From Roseobacter sp. (GTDB lineage Bacteria; Pseudomonadota; Alphaproteobacteria; Rhodobacterales; Rhodobacteraceae), in contig NZ_JAHEHZ010000021.1 of NCBI RefSeq assembly GCF_024639605.1, positions 1 through 32,925 of the forward strand: DNA of 32,925 nt, given 5' to 3'. A program made the position numbers and the translations under genes. Below are positions 24,318-31,717 of the stretch, one piece after another (within the stretch, counting starts at the first letter, position 1; every line of letters begins with the position of its first letter). Below the pieces are notes generated by a model. The model saw nothing but the letters and a program-made list of their open reading frames with translations. It had not been told where the DNA came from and made no database searches.

Positions 24318-25253
24318 ATGATGCCGGTATCGCGCAGTAACACGCGCCAGAACCACTTTAAACTGGCCCGCCAGATTACAGAGATTGTGCTTGAGCGCGG
24401 ATTTGCCGAGGGAGATCACCTGCCGGAAGCCATGCTCTCGCAGGCCTGCGGTGTATCGCGTACACCAGTCAGGTCAGCTTTTAAAATACTGGAAGATAAG
24501 AATATAGTGCGTCGTCGTGAGGAGGGCGGGTATGTTCTCAACCAGCCGCCGGAGAAGGTTGCTGCCGACAGCGCAGCGGTACCCGATGATATGGAGGGAT
24601 CCCTTGCAGAGCGTATTCTTTCTGACAGAGCAGAGCGCCGGATTGCGGATGTACATTCTGTGAGCGCACTTTCGCGACGTTATAGCAGCTCGCGTTCATC
24701 GGTACTAAATGCGCTAAAAATACTGTCCTCAGACGGAATTGTCACTCAGTTGCCAGGGCGGGCATGGGCTTTTCAACCTATGCTGGATACCCCGAACGCG
24801 GTCGATGAGAGCCTTGCCTTCAGGCTGGTACTGGAGCCACAGGCCATTCTTGCGACAGGCTTTCAGGTGGACAGCCAGAAAATCGGTATCATGCGCCAGC
24901 AGACCGAAGAATTTCTTCAGCGCCCTGATGGCAAACTCAGCTCAGCGACGTTTCTGCATCTGGATTGCGCCTTTCACAGCTTTATTGCGGAGAGCTCTGG
25001 CAACCGGTTTGCGCGGGGCGTACTGCTGGCCCACCAGCGGCTGCGGCTGTCAACGCAAAAGGATGTAAGCATCGCCGATTTCCGGCTGCGCCAGTCGCTG
25101 CAGGAACATCTGGGCATCCTGGACAGCCTCGAGAGGATGCAACTGCAGCTTGCAGCCGATCAGATGGTTCTGCATCTGCGGCGCAGTCAGATCCGCAAAC
25201 CTCAGGCGATTAGCCGTGGCTTTCGGCCTCCCGGTCTGGGAGTTGCCCCGTGA
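24318..25253 (+). CDS. GntR/FCD regulator with two tandem winged-helix domains
   Basis: The protein is 311 residues, about 80 longer than a standard FCD regulator. The first winged helix (about 16-77) contains LSQACGVSRTPVRSAFKIL. A second complete one (about 94-154) contains LSRRYSSSRSSVLNALKIL and a wing ending in AWAFQP. The FCD domain follows (about 160-290) with metal-type residues D-x3-H (LDCAFHSF), a His in LQEHLGIL and a His in VLHLRRSQ. The ATG at 24318 is preceded by AGGGCAGG; the second codon is also ATG. The stop overlaps the next gene as GTGA. It is divergent from the transporter operon and probably controls it through the 25-bp inverted repeat. Confidence 0.88.
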   Translation: MMPVSRSNTRQNHFKLARQITEIVLERGFAEGDHLPEAMLSQACGVSRTPVRSAFKILEDKNIVRRREEGGYVLNQPPEKVAADSAAVPDDMEGSLAERILSDRAERRIADVHSVSALSRRYSSSRSSVLNALKILSSDGIVTQLPGRAWAFQPMLDTPNAVDESLAFRLVLEPQAILATGFQVDSQKIGIMRQQTEEFLQRPDGKLSSATFLHLDCAFHSFIAESSGNRFARGVLLAHQRLRLSTQKDVSIADFRLRQSLQEHLGILDSLERMQLQLAADQMVLHLRRSQIRKPQAISRGFRPPGLGVAP

Positions 25254-26515
25254 GCAAACCCGTCATAGCACTTTTTCCCGAAGCAAGTTTTGGCTCTGCG
25301 CTGAACTGTGTGGGCATTGCACAGCAGCTTCTGCGCGAGGGGGCGGTACCGGTTTTTCTCTGTCATCCGGGCTTTAACGGTGTCTTTGCCGAATACGGGT
25401 TCAGAGAATACCAGCTGCCGGCGACCGCTGCGCCGGGCCCGCAAACCGACGAGACCTGGCAGGATTTCGTCACCGCACATGTTGCGCATTTCAACCAGGA
25501 TCCGACGGCACAGCTCTCCACCTATGTTGCGCCCACGTGGGAGGCGATTGTCGATACCGCGATGCAGGCCGAAGAGGGTCTTGAACGGTTGCTGAAACGC
25601 ATAAAACCTGCGGGCATTGTGCTGGACAATGTCATTATGTTTCCCGCCATTGCCAATGCCGGCATGCCCTGGGTGCGGGTCGTGTCCTGTACGGAAACCG
25701 AAATACCGGATGAGAATGTGCCGCCCTATCTTTCCGGCATGGCCGCTGATGATCCCGCGCGCCCGGAATTTGAGGCGGCCTATCTGGCGGCGACGCAGGC
25801 GGCGCACCGGCGGTACAACGCTTTCCGGCGCGACTGTGGTCTCAGCGCTCTGCCGCAGGGTCAGTTTCTGGAAGCGTCACCCCGTCTTAATCTGCTGCTG
25901 GCGCCGTCGGCTATCCGGCATTCGCGACGCACACCGTTGCCGGCTGAGCGTTTCGTCTTTCTCGAAGGGTGTGTCCGCAAAGAAGCGCAGTTCGACCCGC
26001 CGCCCTTGCCGGTCAACGAGGGTCCGCTGATTTATGTGAGTTTCGGCAGTCTCGGCGCAATTGATACGGATCTGATCTCTCGCATGCTCAGAACATTTGC
26101 ACAGTACCCTGCGCGATTTTTTGTCAACGTGGGCGCGTTTCTTGAGAGCTACAGCAAGGTGCCGGATAATGTTTTTCTCGGAAGCTGGTTTCCGCAGCCG
26201 TCGATTGTGTCGCAGGCGGATCTTTTTGTTCATCACGGCGGCAACAACAGTTTCTGCGAAGCAATGTTTTTTGGCGTTCCGTCGCTGATTATGCCCTATT
26301 GCTGGGACGGCCATGACAATGCGACACGCGCAGAGCAGACAGGCACCGGTGCGCATATGCATCGCGATGACTGGAGCCCGCAGGAACTGGCCGGCAGGAT
26401 GACGGCCTTGCTGGCCGATGACGTAATGCTGACCCGTCTGCGGCAGATCTCGGTAAGGATGCAGGCGACGCCGGGCACACAGCAGGCGGCCCGGTCGATT
26501 TTGAAGGTTCTCTGA
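25250..26515 (+). CDS. GT1-fold glycosyltransferase-like protein, copy B
   Basis: The protein is 421 residues and alignable along its whole length with copy A (18993-20270). It shares the starts of both domains (ALFPEASFG, LIYVSFGSLGA), SWFPQPSIV, HHGGNNSFCE and MPYCWDGHDNATR. As in copy A, the Gly-His catalytic position of GT1 enzymes is absent (residues 14-16 Phe-Gly-Ser). The start is GTG 25250, within GTGA at the regulator's stop, so it is made together with the regulator rather than with the transporter operon. It may act on a related acceptor, form a heteromer with copy A, or serve as a ligand sensor for regulation. These options are inference. Confidence 0.87.
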   Translation: MSKPVIALFPEASFGSALNCVGIAQQLLREGAVPVFLCHPGFNGVFAEYGFREYQLPATAAPGPQTDETWQDFVTAHVAHFNQDPTAQLSTYVAPTWEAIVDTAMQAEEGLERLLKRIKPAGIVLDNVIMFPAIANAGMPWVRVVSCTETEIPDENVPPYLSGMAADDPARPEFEAAYLAATQAAHRRYNAFRRDCGLSALPQGQFLEASPRLNLLLAPSAIRHSRRTPLPAERFVFLEGCVRKEAQFDPPPLPVNEGPLIYVSFGSLGAIDTDLISRMLRTFAQYPARFFVNVGAFLESYSKVPDNVFLGSWFPQPSIVSQADLFVHHGGNNSFCEAMFFGVPSLIMPYCWDGHDNATRAEQTGTGAHMHRDDWSPQELAGRMTALLADDVMLTRLRQISVRMQATPGTQQAARSILKVL

Positions 26516-26605
26516 CCGCAGCTTGGCGCCCGGATTTCCGTGCAGAATTCGTGTTGTATGGCGTGAGATTGCGCCACGCACTCTTTCAAGCGGTCAGAAA
26601 GTGGT

Positions 26606-26637
26606 GGCGCTGACAAAATGGCTTTTGTCAGGACGCC
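26606..26637. terminator. Stem-loop between convergent genes, likely bidirectional terminator
   Basis: CTGACAAAA (26610-26618) pairs with TTTTGTCAG (26623-26631) around the loop TGGC. GGCG (26606-26609) with CGCC (26634-26637) extends the stem past a two-base bulge. The A/T tracts are inside the stem, so it reads similarly on both strands. It lies between copy B and the convergent copD gene. The rest of the 192-base gap shows nothing. Confidence 0.6.
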
Positions 26638-26707
26638 GTTACTTCAGGCACTGGCCGCTGAACCCGTGGAAATTTTACAGTAAGATCACAACTCACGACC
26701 GTCTGCG

Positions 26708-27586
26708 TCAGAGGTTTACCGGAGGCGTGGTCACCGAAGTCAGCGTCGCCGTCGCCAGCAGGATCAGGCAGACGGCCACCGCCTCCACTGCGATGGAACG
26801 GCGGAGCCTGTGGGCGGAACCCGGTGCGCCGGATGCAAGATCCGGTACCAGCCGCCACTTATTCCGGGCCGCCAGCAGCATCAGCCCTGCAACAACAGCC
26901 AGTTTGACCAGCAGGGTCCGGCCGTAGGCTGTGGTGAAAAGCGCGCTGGCCGAACCGGTCATCAGCCATGCGAAACCCAGTCCCGCAATACCCAGTGCAG
27001 CCACAGTGAAAACAGCGATCCTGCCGAAGCGGTGCAGAAGCTCTGCCCCGCTCCTGTGACGCGTTGCGACACTCAAAGGCGCCAGCGCCCCGACCCAGAA
27101 GGCCGCAGCAAACAGATGACAGGTGAGCAAAAGCGCGAGGCCCCATCGCGGATCACCCAGAGAATGACCGACAAAGGTAAAAGACGCAGCGACCAGAAGC
27201 GCCCCGACGAGAGCGATATATTTCCCGGCCGAGGTTTTCAGCGCCAGGGCAAGGATCAGAACCTCGCCTCCAGCGCGCCATGTGGCCGCTGTTCCGAGCG
27301 GGCTTTCCCAGACGATCCCAAGCATCACCGGATCGATCGCGCCCGGCACGCCCGCCCCGGATATCCGGGCAGCACGGATGCCGAAGCGCAGAGCGAGAAC
27401 GATCAGACCGGTAAGGGCAGCGGCAAGAGCGACCTGGCGCGCAAGACGCCGGGCATCTGCCGGCGCCGCGGGGAACACGGCCACAAAAAGCGGCCCGCCC
27501 ATGGCCAGCAGAGCAGCGCCGTACCCTGCAGCTTTCGCGGCGATTGCGGTGATGGCCCAGGCGTCGACCGGCGAAAGACCTTCCAC
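26708..27586 (-). CDS. copD: CopD-like copper resistance/uptake membrane protein
   Basis: The protein is 292 residues with about eight hydrophobic segments, as in the CopD family. Residues fitting the family are the His in FTFVGHSLG, the segment LLTCHLFAAAFWVGALAPL (His plus Trp-x-Gly), and a later membrane segment with YGRTLLVKLAVV. It is thought to move copper across the inner membrane with CopC. GTG 27586 is taken as start, 8 bases after the copC stop, because the hydrophobic N-terminus begins there; no good ribosome site is seen, so it is probably coupled to copC. A longer frame overlapping copC was rejected. Confidence 0.85.
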   Translation of the reverse strand: MEGLSPVDAWAITAIAAKAAGYGAALLAMGGPLFVAVFPAAPADARRLARQVALAAALTGLIVLALRFGIRAARISGAGVPGAIDPVMLGIVWESPLGTAATWRAGGEVLILALALKTSAGKYIALVGALLVAASFTFVGHSLGDPRWGLALLLTCHLFAAAFWVGALAPLSVATRHRSGAELLHRFGRIAVFTVAALGIAGLGFAWLMTGSASALFTTAYGRTLLVKLAVVAGLMLLAARNKWRLVPDLASGAPGSAHRLRRSIAVEAVAVCLILLATATLTSVTTPPVNL

Positions 27587-27593
27587 GGCGGGA

Positions 27594-27938
27594 TCAGTCA
27601 GAAAGCGTAAAGCTGAACGTGCCCTGCATCGGATGCCCGTCGGCTGAAAGCCCGCGCCAGTCGACCGTGTAGGTCCCGGCTGGCAAATCACCGGGCGGGC
27701 GCGCGCGGAATTCACTTACCGGCTCCATGCCCGTCTCGCGGTCAATACTGACCGGTCCCTCAGGTCCTGTCATGGACACGGCGGTGACGCGCATCGGATC
27801 GTCAAATGCTATCGCGATAATATCCACCGCGTCGATGCTCGCCGCATCGGCCGGAGTGGTTTTTTCCGCTTTCGAATGCGCGAGTGCCCCGGTCACAGTT
27901 ACAGCTGACATGATTGCGGCGAGGGTGATCTGTCTCAT
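27594..27938 (-). CDS. copC: CopC-like periplasmic copper-binding protein
   Basis: The protein is 114 residues. The signal peptide ends ALA at residue 20, leaving His 21 as the mature N-terminus, the usual Cu(II) ligand. The other expected ligands are Asp 100 and His 102 in SADGHPM. The Met-rich Cu(I) site of some CopC proteins is absent, so it probably binds only Cu(II). The start ATG 27938 overlaps the cytochrome gene stop as ATGA. Confidence 0.9.
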   Translation of the reverse strand: MRQITLAAIMSAVTVTGALAHSKAEKTTPADAASIDAVDIIAIAFDDPMRVTAVSMTGPEGPVSIDRETGMEPVSEFRARPPGDLPAGTYTVDWRGLSADGHPMQGTFSFTLSD

Positions 27939-28426
27939 TGTCTCTTCTCCAGTGCATCGTGCTGTGCCCTTATTTCCCCAGGCCAGGTGGACTTAATGTA
28001 ACTCAGAACGGCAATGATTTCTTCATCGCTCAGCACGTCTTCATAGGCCGGCATACCGGTCGCGAAATCCGGGTCGCCGATGATTTCTGCCAGCCCGTAC
28101 TTGGTCAGCCGGAAAAGAGCGTCGCCGTCATGGTGCCATGTGTGTCCGGTTGCATCATGCGGCGGTGCCGGACGCAACCCGTCGTCTCCGGGCACGCGCC
28201 AGTCGGGCTGGCCCTGCAGGTTATCGCCGTGACATGCGCCGCATTCAGATGCGTAAACCTGCGCGCCCAAGGCCACGACACCGGCATCCCGGTCGCGAAG
28301 CACCACAGCCTGCGACAGGTTTTCGGGGTCAGTGGCGCCGGCGATGCCCGTCCATCTGGTCGTGAGAATTGCAGCGACAAGCGCTGTGGCGGTTAACAAC
28401 GCAAAGGCTGTTGTGGATGTTTTCAT
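27935..28426 (-). CDS. Secreted/anchored mono-haem cytochrome c
   Basis: The protein is 163 residues. The N-terminal hydrophobic stretch (about 6-22) lacks a clear cleavage site and may be an anchor. The haem site is C62-G-A-C-H66 and the likely axial Met is 125 in GMPAYED, followed by the class I helix LSDEEIIAVLSYIKSTWP. The region 75-100 is rich in His and Asp (PPHDATGHTWHHDGD), which could bind metal. Translational coupling to copC suggests a role in redox chemistry linked to copper, for example Cu(I) oxidation or electron transfer to an oxidase. Confidence 0.88.
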   Translation of the reverse strand: MKTSTTAFALLTATALVAAILTTRWTGIAGATDPENLSQAVVLRDRDAGVVALGAQVYASECGACHGDNLQGQPDWRVPGDDGLRPAPPHDATGHTWHHDGDALFRLTKYGLAEIIGDPDFATGMPAYEDVLSDEEIIAVLSYIKSTWPGEIRAQHDALEKRQ

Positions 28427-28520
28427 CGGATTGTCCTCTCAGAGAAAATGCGCAGGGCATCCTGCCCGCTGTGCTTTCGGTGGTGAACTCAGCCACGCCC
28501 GGTGCAGGGCGGGGCATTCA

Positions 28521-28832
28521 TCACACGGAGCGGGGCGGCTGCGGAGGAACTGACAGATTAATGCCTGTAAGCCGGAAATCACGGCAGACCGCCGTGTCAG
28601 CTGCTGTGGCAGAGGGGCTCGCGCCCGAACCCACCGGCGGCAGAAGGGCCGGCGGAATGTGACAGCTGTGTGCACTGTCGGCGGCAGCATCACAGCAGGG
28701 CGGGATATCGTCAGCCATCTCTGCCAGATGAATGTGATCTGTGCCGGTGCCGATCTGGGCCGCGTCGGGCGTGCCGGAGAAGACAGCCGAAACCAAAAGT
28801 GTCAGGGTCAGAAGAAGGCGCAGGAGCATCAT
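28521..28832 (-). CDS. Small secreted Cys-containing protein, unknown
   Basis: The protein is 103 residues; I do not recognise it. It has a signal peptide (MMLLRLLLTLTLLVSAVFS). The mature part has HIH near 33-35, C-C at 46-47, a Cys-His pair at 57-58 and a further Cys at 83, a possible metal-binding arrangement. The rest is Pro/Ala-rich and low in complexity. It sits 94 bases upstream of the cytochrome gene on the same strand. Association with copper handling is inferred from neighbours. The ribosome site is weak, so the start could be either of two adjacent ATG codons. Confidence 0.6.
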   Translation of the reverse strand: MMLLRLLLTLTLLVSAVFSGTPDAAQIGTGTDHIHLAEMADDIPPCCDAAADSAHSCHIPPALLPPVGSGASPSATAADTAVCRDFRLTGINLSVPPQPPRSV

Positions 28833-28900
28833 GGTGCATGTCTACGAATTCTGCAGGCAGCAAGGCAAGCCGGAAAGGTGGCGCATGCCGTCGCAGAGGG

Positions 28901-29500
28901 TCAGTGCTGATGTGCGTCTTTTCCGAGGGCTATCGCCAGGTGATGGGCGCGGTGATGATCCTGGCTGGCCATCAGGCCGAAAAACCCGAGCCCTTTGATC
29001 CGCGCGGTTGTCGCAGGGTCGCCCGAAGTAACGCGCAGTGTCACGCCCTGCGCGGCAGTTGTAACCTCAACAGACCACAATGGGTCGGCCTCAAGCTGCG
29101 CTGCATGCGCCGGCACCATACGCGTGAGGGAGGCCAGTGTTTCAGCGTCACCGGTGGCAAACGCGCTTATCCCGCCAGGCAGATCGGTTTCAGTCACAAC
29201 CGCGCGGGTTACCAGCCGGTCCATATCCACCAGATGATCCCGCAATGCGGCAAGACTGACCGTGGACCAGTCAGTCGCCGGATCGGCTTCAAGCAGGCGT
29301 ACCACTTCTGCGAGGGCGGCAAAAGCACCCTGGCCGGGCTCTGTCAGTGCCGCCCCGCCGGACGTATGATCAGGTGGGGTTTTGCAATGAGCATGATCGC
29401 CCGCCTTGGTGCACCCGTGCCCGGAGTGGGTCATTTCCGCCGAGGCGATCGACGACCCGGCCGTCAGCGCCAGCGCAATAATCAATATCCCTTGTCGCAC
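28901..29500 (-). CDS. His-rich secreted protein, unknown
   Basis: The protein is 199 residues; I do not recognise it. GTG 29500 is chosen because GGGAG lies 8 bases upstream and the frame then starts with a clean signal peptide (RQGILIIALALTAGSSIASA). The mature N-terminus is rich in His and Cys (THSGHGCTKAGDHAHC) and the C-terminus is His-rich (QDHHRAHHLA, then DAHQH). The middle contains a regular amphipathic helix region (LLEADPATDWSTVSLAALRDHLVDMDRL). The ends look metal-binding. It is the first gene of the leftward cluster, facing the Crp-type regulator. Confidence 0.75.
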   Translation of the reverse strand: MRQGILIIALALTAGSSIASAEMTHSGHGCTKAGDHAHCKTPPDHTSGGAALTEPGQGAFAALAEVVRLLEADPATDWSTVSLAALRDHLVDMDRLVTRAVVTETDLPGGISAFATGDAETLASLTRMVPAHAAQLEADPLWSVEVTTAAQGVTLRVTSGDPATTARIKGLGFFGLMASQDHHRAHHLAIALGKDAHQH

Positions 29501-29556
29501 AGCAATTTCTCCCGATATTGTTTGCTGCAGTGTACCGGACACGTGCTTTATCGCGT

Positions 29557-29570
29557 ATGATATATGTCAT
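29557..29570. promoter_or_regulatory. Crp/Fnr-like near-palindrome
   Basis: ATGATATATGTCAT is symmetric at 12 of 14 positions (ATGA/TCAT arms). It lies in the short space between the divergent His-rich protein gene and the Crp-type regulator, overlapping the latter's possible starts, which would fit autoregulation. The match to a TGAT-N4-ATCA box is partial. Confidence 0.4.
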
Positions 29571-30102
29571 GTCGGACTGGCGGATTATTTTCACTGATAC
29601 AAGGGAACATGCTCTGGCCCGCGGCGCAGTTCTGTTCCGGCGGGACGACCCGGTGCGCTTCATGTATCTGGTGCAGTCGGGATCGGTCGCTCTTGAACGG
29701 GCGATGGCCGACGGAACAGCGCTGACACTGCATGTGGCGACGGCGGGCGATGCCCTGGCCGAAGCGTCTCTTTTCGCGGACACCTATCATTGCGATGCCG
29801 TCGCGCGAACAGACGCCCGGGTCGCCAGGCTGACACGTGCGGATTTTCTGACCCGCCTGAAGCGCATGCCTGACGCAGCCCTCAGTCTTATCGGGACACA
29901 TGCAAAGCAAGTGCAGTCACAACGCGCGCGCATCGAAATTCTCCGGCTGCGGCGCGTGTCAGACAGGCTTGACGCGTGGCTGGCGTTGCATGGCGCGCCT
30001 GAAAAAGGACAATGGGTCAGGGTAGCGGACGACATTGGAGTATCGCAGCCGGCGCTGTACCGCGAACTGGCCCGCCGACGCCGAAAGCCGGGCGCCTGCT
30101 GA
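29569..30102 (+). CDS. Crp/Fnr-family transcriptional regulator
   Basis: The protein is 177 residues and short for the family. The cyclic-nucleotide-binding-like beta-barrel (about 10-115) contains RDDPVRFMYLVQSGSVAL and GDALAEASLF, the usual G-D-x-x-G/A-E position. A dimer helix and a compact helix-turn-helix (VADDIGVSQPALYRELARRRR) end the protein. There are no clustered Cys, so it does not look like a FeS-sensing Fnr. ATG 29569 or ATG 29557 could be the start; neither has a clear ribosome site, so translation may be leaderless. It probably controls the divergent metal cluster. Confidence 0.85.
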   Translation: MSDWRIIFTDTREHALARGAVLFRRDDPVRFMYLVQSGSVALERAMADGTALTLHVATAGDALAEASLFADTYHCDAVARTDARVARLTRADFLTRLKRMPDAALSLIGTHAKQVQSQRARIEILRLRRVSDRLDAWLALHGAPEKGQWVRVADDIGVSQPALYRELARRRRKPGAC

Positions 30103-30396
30103 ATGCCTGATCGCTCAGCTGCGCGTGCCGGATGCGCCGGTATGTCAGTCATGTCAGGAATCGCGACAAGGCAGGCGAAACGGTGCGTGGCCCCGCAAGG
30201 TACAATCAGCAGCCGGAGGGCCGAGCAATGCACCTGATCGCTCCAGCGCGCAAAAGGCCCGCGCCCGCCATGACAAAGCTGTGATTGCATGTCGCCGCTT
30301 ACCGGTTCGGAATCCCCGCATGATGCCCTATATTCACAGCAAGCGACGGCCCGACGCAGGGATCGGCCACTCACAGCCACGACAGGAGACAGCTTC

Positions 30397-30885
30397 ATGA
30401 CAGATGTTATTGCCACCCGCCGCACTTTGCTCGCCTCCGCAGGGGCGCTGATGATGACCGGTGCGTCCGGGCTGGTTATGCCCGCCCGCGCTGCGGGATT
30501 TGCCCCGACACCTTCGATGCGGGGCGGGTCCAATAACTACCGCCCTGGCGCGCCGGTCGTGGACAGGATCGGCGGCGGCGGTTTCTGGATGACGGGCAGT
30601 GTTCGGCGCGCAGGTGACGGGGCGCCGCTTGCCGGCCAGCGCATTCAGATATGGGCCCATACAACCGAAGGCCACGAGCGCGATCCGCAAAGCCACGGCG
30701 CCACGCTGACCGATGAAAACGGGATGTTCCGCCTTGAGATGCCACAGATTGTGCCTGCCTTCGGGCAGCCGCACGGGCATCTTGCTTATGACGATGACGC
30801 CTATAAAACCGTGTTCCTGCGTCCGGTGATGGCGAGCGCGAGTGACACCAGCCTCAATGTGGAATTCATCCTGCAGCCGGCCTGA
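30397..30885 (+). CDS. Tat-exported intradiol-dioxygenase-like protein
   Basis: The protein is 162 residues. The twin-Arg signal TRRTLLASAGALMM (Arg 8-9) ends with an A-R-A-A cleavage region near 32. The mature part resembles the beta-sandwich core of intradiol ring-cleavage dioxygenases: GSVRRAGDGAPLAGQRIQIW, TLTDENGMFRLEMP and PHGHL (His 126, His 128). The two Fe-binding Tyr of true dioxygenases are not evident; where WxxxxxGxY is usual I read WAHTTEGHE, with His instead. AGGAGA precedes ATG 30397. It is 5 bases before the ferric-reductase-like gene, with which it likely forms a periplasm-membrane redox pair. It may be a metal-binding protein rather than a dioxygenase. Confidence 0.82.
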   Translation: MTDVIATRRTLLASAGALMMTGASGLVMPARAAGFAPTPSMRGGSNNYRPGAPVVDRIGGGGFWMTGSVRRAGDGAPLAGQRIQIWAHTTEGHERDPQSHGATLTDENGMFRLEMPQIVPAFGQPHGHLAYDDDAYKTVFLRPVMASASDTSLNVEFILQPA

Positions 30886-30890
30886 TCAGC

Positions 30891-31496
30891 ATGGCAGATG
30901 TCCGAACGCCGACGGCCCGCTGTCTTGCTGTCTGGACGTGTCTGTTTCTTGGGGTGAGCGTACCTCTGGCGCTGGCGGCGGCTTCGCCGTTGCTGGCCTG
31001 GCGTGATCCGGTTTATATCCTCGCCGGGTTCGCGGGGATTGTGGCTATGTCACTGCTGCTGGTGCAACCGCTTCTGGCGCGGGCCAGGTTACCCGGGCTG
31101 AACGTTCGGCAGAGCCGGATCGTGCACCGCGCGACAGGCGCAGCCCTTGTCGCCGGTGTTGTGGTCCATGTCACCAGCCTTTGGGTCACCAGCCCGCCGG
31201 ATGTTGTGGATGCGCTCCTGTTCCGCTCGCCAACGCCGTTCTCGGCCTGGGGCGTGATCGCCATGTGGGCTGTTTTCGCTTCTGCAGTGCTGGCAGTTTT
31301 CCGGCGGCGCCTGCGTCCTCGGGTCTGGCGCGCGGCGCATCTGGGTATGGCTCTGGTGATTGTCACGGGAACGGTTGTTCATGCATTACAGATCGAAGGC
31401 ACCATGGAGACGGTTTCCAAGGTGGCTTTATGCGCTCTTGTGATTGCCGCGACCATAAGTGTTTTTGTCGCCCGGACCCGGGCGGCAGCAAGGTAG
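30891..31496 (+). CDS. Ferric-reductase-like haem membrane protein
   Basis: The protein is 201 residues with about six hydrophobic segments, matching the ferric reductase-like transmembrane domain. Paired His that could hold b-type haems appear in QSRIVHRATG, VVVHVTSLW, WRAAHLGMA and GTVVHALQIEG. There is no FAD/NAD domain, so electrons must come from another protein or the quinone pool. It follows the Tat-exported protein directly and is probably co-translated. Confidence 0.85.
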   Translation: MADVRTPTARCLAVWTCLFLGVSVPLALAAASPLLAWRDPVYILAGFAGIVAMSLLLVQPLLARARLPGLNVRQSRIVHRATGAALVAGVVVHVTSLWVTSPPDVVDALLFRSPTPFSAWGVIAMWAVFASAVLAVFRRRLRPRVWRAAHLGMALVIVTGTVVHALQIEGTMETVSKVALCALVIAATISVFVARTRAAAR

Positions 31497-31717
31497 CCCC
31501 TTATATTTTCCAGTCTGCAAGCAACTGATGAAATCTTTGGTACCCGGGACGGTGACGGAATTCGGCGTATTCGTTTTGTCGGTCGCTGCTGCTATGGGAG
31601 AGCCGCCGGCGGGCAAGGGTCTGGGGAACGCTTTGTTGCAAACCCCTGAAAGATGACGGGCACTCGCTGACGCGGGCACATCAGAGTTTACTGTCCGGCG
31701 CTGAGAAAAGTAGAGGT
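31497..31717. other. Intergenic region
   Basis: About 220 bases lie between the ends of convergent genes. I see no terminator with a T run, RNA gene or credible ORF. Confidence 0.4.

Noticed and set aside
29787-30533. Minus-strand frame across the gap between the Crp-type and Tat-exported protein genes
   Set aside because: It crosses both real genes and shows no motif or ribosome site; the 30103-30396 gap appears non-coding.
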